In this document: positions 59,801-64,000 of the stretch, piece after piece
How the letters are laid out: each line of letters opens with the position of its first letter
Position numbering within the stretch: position 1 is the stretch's first letter
NCBI GenBank assembly: GCA_907165065.1
Contig: OU015538.1
Span: forward strand, 21,343,165 to 21,407,164
DNA from: Caprimulgus europaeus
Lineage: Eukaryota > Chordata > Aves > Caprimulgiformes > Caprimulgidae
DNA length: 64,000 nt
Direction: 5' to 3'
Notes under the pieces: model-generated
What the model was told of the DNA's origin: nothing
What the model saw: only the letters and a program-made list of their open reading frames with translations
Database searches by the model: none
Translations under genes and position numbers: made by a program

Positions 59801-62800
59801 CTCGAGTCTGACTCAGGCAGAAGCTGCTTTGCAGAGCCCACGTGGCAGCTGGGACGGGAAGGCTCCTGCCCATGGCTGGATGGGGTCGAGCATCCCTGGG
59901 AACAGAAGGATGCAGCCCCAGTCGGGGTGGGTGCCGGGGCTGAGGAGCCCATCAGGCAGGTGCGTGCAAAGCGAATGTCAGCTCAGCTAAATGGAAATGT
60001 TCCCTCCCAGCCCTCTGAAGTGTAACTGCCAGGCTTCCCGCTGCTCTTAATCTATATCACATTGAGGAGCTAAATATATTCACAGCATAATACAGCAGGG
60101 CCCTGCTAATCTGCCCTTCATCATTTGGACACCCAGGCACGGCTCTCTCGGCAGCTCAGCCCAGGTTTGATCGCGGAGCCATCGCACTGAACATCTCCCA
60201 TTACCCAGACTGCAGCGTTTCTGGCGAGGGTGACCGGTGTGCTGGCGAGGACATGGCTGAGGATGCACGTGGGGAACTGAAACAGAACTGCAGTTGTCAA
60301 AGTGAAGGAGCAGAGTGTGCTCCTGCTGTCCCAACCCTGCCCTTCCCCGATTGCGTCTGGTTGGGAACCAAATTGCACTTGTTCATTTGCAAAGCAGCTC
60401 TCCCAGTCATCACTGGGACTCTGCTCCTCATCCTGGGGGTGTTTTCATGGTGGGAACCTGGAGCTCCATCCCTGGCTGTGCAGGCTCTGTCCTGGCTCCA
60501 TCCCAGTAGGATCGGGGCTGCTTTGGGGAGCGATGCTGGGAGACCTCCCTTGGGCTGGGTCTTCTGAATCAACTACAGGACAGCGTTCCTGGGAAACCAC
60601 AGGATGCCCATCAGTCAGAGTGATTTTACCTGAATCTGTGCAATCCATGGGGTGTGCTGAGGGCCAGGCAGCTGCCTCTGACCCACACACCACCAGATAC
60701 TGAATTTATCCAGCAAATCTGGGTGAGAAACACTCAGTGTGGAGGCTGGGAGCCCACCTTTGGCAGGCAGTGGAGGTGACCCTCATTCAGCGTTTGCCAT
60801 GTGGGAGGAGCCCTGCCACCACATCCTGGGGGACAACAGGGACTGAGGGGACCCAGAGGTGCCCTGGGGCTGTCTCAGTGTGGGGGCAAGTAGCCAAGGT
60901 GCTGTGTTGTGCTCGGCCACCCGTAGCCAGCCAGCCCCATCTCCCACTGCCCGGGTCTGCATTAGCATTCCCCAGATCCTTTTAATGCAGTCAGCCTGAT
61001 AAGGGATCTGCCTGCACTGGATTTTTTTTTCCCCTTTGACACATAACCCAGCTGGCTGGGTGGCGGTGCAGGGAGGAATCAAACGTTCAGGAACAAATGA
61101 GTAAATCAAGTTACCATTTTACATCTCTTTAAGTTGTTTCCCTCTAAGAGCTCCCCAGATTTTATCTCAGGTAGCTTAATTCAAACAGGATAGTGAGGAG
61201 GGCTGCTCCAGGAGAGCTCCTCAGGCTGACCAAGGGGAGGGCAGCCCCACCAGGCAGCAGCAAGCTTTGCTGGGGGAAGCAGGCGAAGGGAAGGGGTGAT
61301 TTAGGGTGTCCTGTGGGAAGGTGCAGTGAGCAGCCAGGAGACCCCAGGCCTGCAGAGGAGGGGGCTCAGGAGCAGCCCCAGCCCAGGTCTCACCTGACTC
61401 AGTTCCACCCAGGACCAGCTCTCTCAAAATCATAACACCCAGGGATTTGTGCCTTGAAAATAGAAGCTGCTCACTGAGATGAGAGCTGAGAAATTGCTGT
61501 CACTAAATAAGCACCTGTGGGCACGTGGCCACTCCTGCTGCCTTGTCCATGAGCACACAGGTGACACTCACATAGTTTCCCTGGGCTGGGAATCCTCTGA
61601 ACATGCCCTCAAGCCCTGGAGCAGGGGATCTGCCTGCACACACTGCTCTGAGCACACAGAAACACGTCCTCCTCCCATGGGCAGAGATGCCCACTCCAGA
61701 CAGGCATCTCCAGACAGGGAGAACTGGGCAGCTGCCACAGAGCTTGGCCATTTTCTTTTTTCTGAAGTCTTTCTGTACAGAAACTCACCAAGATTTCCTT
61801 AATCTGAGAGATAATAACCTGAGGAATTTCTAGTCAGGCTTCATTGGCCATGGCATTTCACTGCTCTTTCAAAAATCCCTGATGTCTTCCTATCCCAAAA
61901 CACAGCAGAAACAGCAAACAAATCAATCCACATCACAACAGCATGATCAGCTTTTCTCCAGCCCAGGAGAGGGGGAGAGAGGGAGGGAGGAGAGGAGAGA
62001 TGGAGTGATAGGGAGAGAAGGAAGAGAAAGTGCAGGGACGAGGAGGGGCAGCATTTATGGACTGGTTGGAAACCATCAATCACCGTGAGTGCAATGGGCT
62101 ATTTAGAGCTGGTGAGTATTAAATTCCAGCAGAATTTGATGAATAACAGGAGGAAAAACATTCCCACTGTAGAAGAATAAAAACAAGAGTTCTCTCTTCC
62201 CCCATGCTGCAATCCCAAGCCAAACATACTCAACCTGGGAGAAGGTACCCTGGGAAAGCCATGCTGGAGCAAGGGGCCATAGACGAGCTTTGCCAAAAGA
62301 CCACCAGATAACAGGGGTAGCAGAGGCTGAAAACCCTCCTAACAGGGACCTTCAGGACCTCCTTTTAACAACCCAAACCTCCAGCTGGGGTGGGAGGGAT
62401 GGGGAATGGCTCATTTTGCCTTAATTATCACCCAGCCTCTTGTTAATTATTAGCAACTGGAGTGAGTCTGCTCAGATAAGATAAGGCTCCAGGCTCCTCA
62501 AAGCTCTGCACTCTTTGGAAGTGTTCCTGCTGCCTCCAATGCTGGTCCTGGCATCTCCCTGCCTGTACGTGGGCTGTGAGCTCAGCTCAGGGTGCCCATC
62601 CACTGCTGCTGCTGCTCTGAAGATCCAGACCCTCAAAGCATGGACCTTGGTGTTTGCCATTGAGTGATGGAGACTGGCACTGGTTGCATCCCTGCCATCG
62701 CTCACCAGCAGCAGTCAGCACCAGCATCTCTCCTTAATTAGACAGGCTGGTAATGAGAGCTGAGGGCCCTAGAGGCTTGTCTGACATCACCAGGTATTGC

Positions 62801-63256
62801 TGTCAAACAGACACAGAAAAATGCACTGAGACTCAGCCTGAACATCCCCAGAATTAAGGAATTTGTCCTAAAAATGCATGAGCTGTTGCTCTCTCTCTGG
62901 TGTCTCTCAGTAACGGAGGGAGCGATGGGAAGGAGGAGAGGGAGGTGTCTTGAGCTGGGCTGCTTCAGAAAACATCGCAGCATTGCAATGGGGCATTTGG
63001 TGTTATGATGAAGAATTAATCTGGCATGAGCATGAATGTGAAAGGGAAAGGCTGGTGCAGCTGGGGTGACCTTTTCCTGGAGCCCTGGGGGTTGTTGCGA
63101 TGATGAATGGGGCACCTGAGCGCGGGCACAAACGGGCATCGCCCAAAGGTCACCTTGCTGTGCTGAACTAGAGGGTGGCTGCTCTCCAGAGTGAGAGCCA
63201 GGAGCCCCAGGCTGCTGCAAGGGGTGGGACTGAGCCACTCTTGTTTCTGGCCACAG
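59801..63256. other. Unique non-coding DNA, no gene recognised
   Basis: AT-richer, possibly conserved blocks lie at 60040-60130, 61085-61190 and 62405-62490. A GA-rich tract is at 61965-62045. Open frames on both strands lack domains. Confidence 0.35.
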
Positions 63257-63369
63257 ACTACAATGGGCCTTTTGAAGCTGGCCAGAACCCCCCAGCCCCA
63301 TTTATTAACCCCTTCTTCCAGCACAGAGCACCTATGCCCTACTCTGCTTGGGTAGATGACCCAAACTGA
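63257..63369 (+). CDS. Candidate terminal coding exon, gene unknown
   Basis: A tract CTCTTGTTTCTGGCCACAG ends at 63256, a good splice-acceptor shape. The following 113 bp are open, after a one-base carried codon, to a TGA at 63367-63369. They read YNGPFEAGQNPPAPFINPFF and QHRAPMPYSAWVDDPN. The Asn/Pro/Phe/Trp-rich composition and lack of repeats are unlike the surrounding chance frames and resemble the cytoplasmic C-terminal tail of a membrane protein. I cannot name the gene, and no polyadenylation signal or upstream exon was identified. Confidence 0.3.
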
Positions 63370-63704
63370 AGGTCTGGAGAACATGTCCATGGTCATTCCC
63401 CGGTGTCACTGAGTGCCAGGCTCTGATCCACACCCCTGGAGATGCAGATGCTCCTGCAGGAATGGGATGGCCATGCAGAGGGTCTTCTTGAAGGCACCGT
63501 CCCACCAAGGCACGACTGGGTGGTGAGTAGGTGTGGGAATCTCAGTGTCCAGCACTGGAGCAGCAGTGGGGTGACAAGGGGCTGGAAGGGGGGGTCCCAC
63601 AGGGTCCTGGTCCTGTGTCCTCCCAGGGTGTGTCCCTGCCATGTGGCAGCCGTCCCAGGGACCTCTCCGCTGGGAGGATGACTCAGAGGGACCCGCTGTG
63701 GGTG
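63370..63704. other. Unique spacer
   Basis: If the preceding exon is real this would be 3' UTR; I see no AATAAA in it. No repeat is recognised. Confidence 0.35.
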
Positions 63705-63782
63705 TGTTTCCTATTAGGGCCGCTAAAGTCTCCACAATTAGGAATGTAACTCAACCAGAGTGTGAATCCTTAATAGGAAACA
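63705..63782. other. Inverted repeat, 15-bp stem with 48-nt loop
   Basis: TGTTTCCTATTA (63705-63716) is the exact reverse complement of TAATAGGAAACA (63771-63782). The stem extends inwards by one G-T and two G-C pairs (63717-63719 with 63768-63770). The loop contains ACAATTAGG-type AT-rich text. Confidence 0.85.
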
Positions 63783-64000
63783 TCCCCCAGCTGCGCCGGA
63801 GAGGGCCCCGAGGCCGGTGCCAGCCCTCGGAACGGGCTCTGGGCTTTGTGTGCCGGGATGGCTCCCACATGAGGCGGCATCAAAGGGGGAGGCTCCAGGC
63901 GCGGGGTCTCCTCGGCCACTGCTGCCAACTTTGATCAGGGTTTGTCTTCTGACTCCGAAACATTTTTTTCCACACTTGTTTCCCAAGTGTGAAGAGCCTG
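63783..64000. other. GC-rich unique DNA at window end
   Basis: No gene or repeat is recognised. Confidence 0.4.

Overview
The window is vertebrate nuclear DNA, almost certainly from a bird. The direct evidence is eleven fragments of the CR1 LINE family. Their 3' ends carry the degenerate ATTCTATG-type terminal repeat, and several still translate into the C-terminal part of the CR1 ORF2 reverse-transcriptase protein. Two LTR copies of a common avian endogenous-retrovirus family are also present, one with clean termini and a 5-bp target-site duplication. The sequence is GC-rich, with long polypyrimidine microsatellites and several minisatellites, as expected of a gene-poor part of a bird chromosome. 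There is no operon-like organisation and nothing prokaryotic or plasmid-like.

Layout. 1-11.6 kb: unannotatable GC-rich DNA with AT-rich islands, interrupted at 3.55-4.32 kb by a 0.77-kb CTTT-type array. 10.4-11.3 kb: a possible old L2-like LINE relic. 11.6-17.7 kb: two minus-strand CR1 fragments and the solo LTR (17.0-17.7 kb). 18.5-25.2 kb: several AT-rich, repeat-free stretches that look like conserved non-coding elements (one with a perfect 13-bp hairpin), a 9-bp G4-prone minisatellite and a 29-bp minisatellite. 25.7-31.6 kb: a perfect palindrome, a CTCCT array, a CpG-dense patch and a second possible L2-like relic. 31.7-45.6 kb: four CR1 copies, further AT-rich islands and a CTTTC array. 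47.6-55.3 kb: two more minisatellites, four CR1 copies and one weak exon candidate. 56.3-64 kb: the second LTR copy, a short CpG-dense patch, one more CR1, an exon-like segment at 63.26 kb and a hairpin at 63.7 kb.

No complete protein-coding gene, rRNA, tRNA or CRISPR array can be supported. Most long open frames are by-products of microsatellites, minisatellites or CR1. Two short segments (53,666-53,862 and 63,257-63,369, both plus strand) have a splice-acceptor-like sequence followed by coding-like composition. I cannot name a gene for either. The window may be intergenic or lie inside very large introns; sequence alone does not decide this. I found no convincing previously undescribed system. 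The best leads are the two exon candidates, the hairpins inside AT-rich conserved-looking blocks, and the higher-order structure of the CTTT array.
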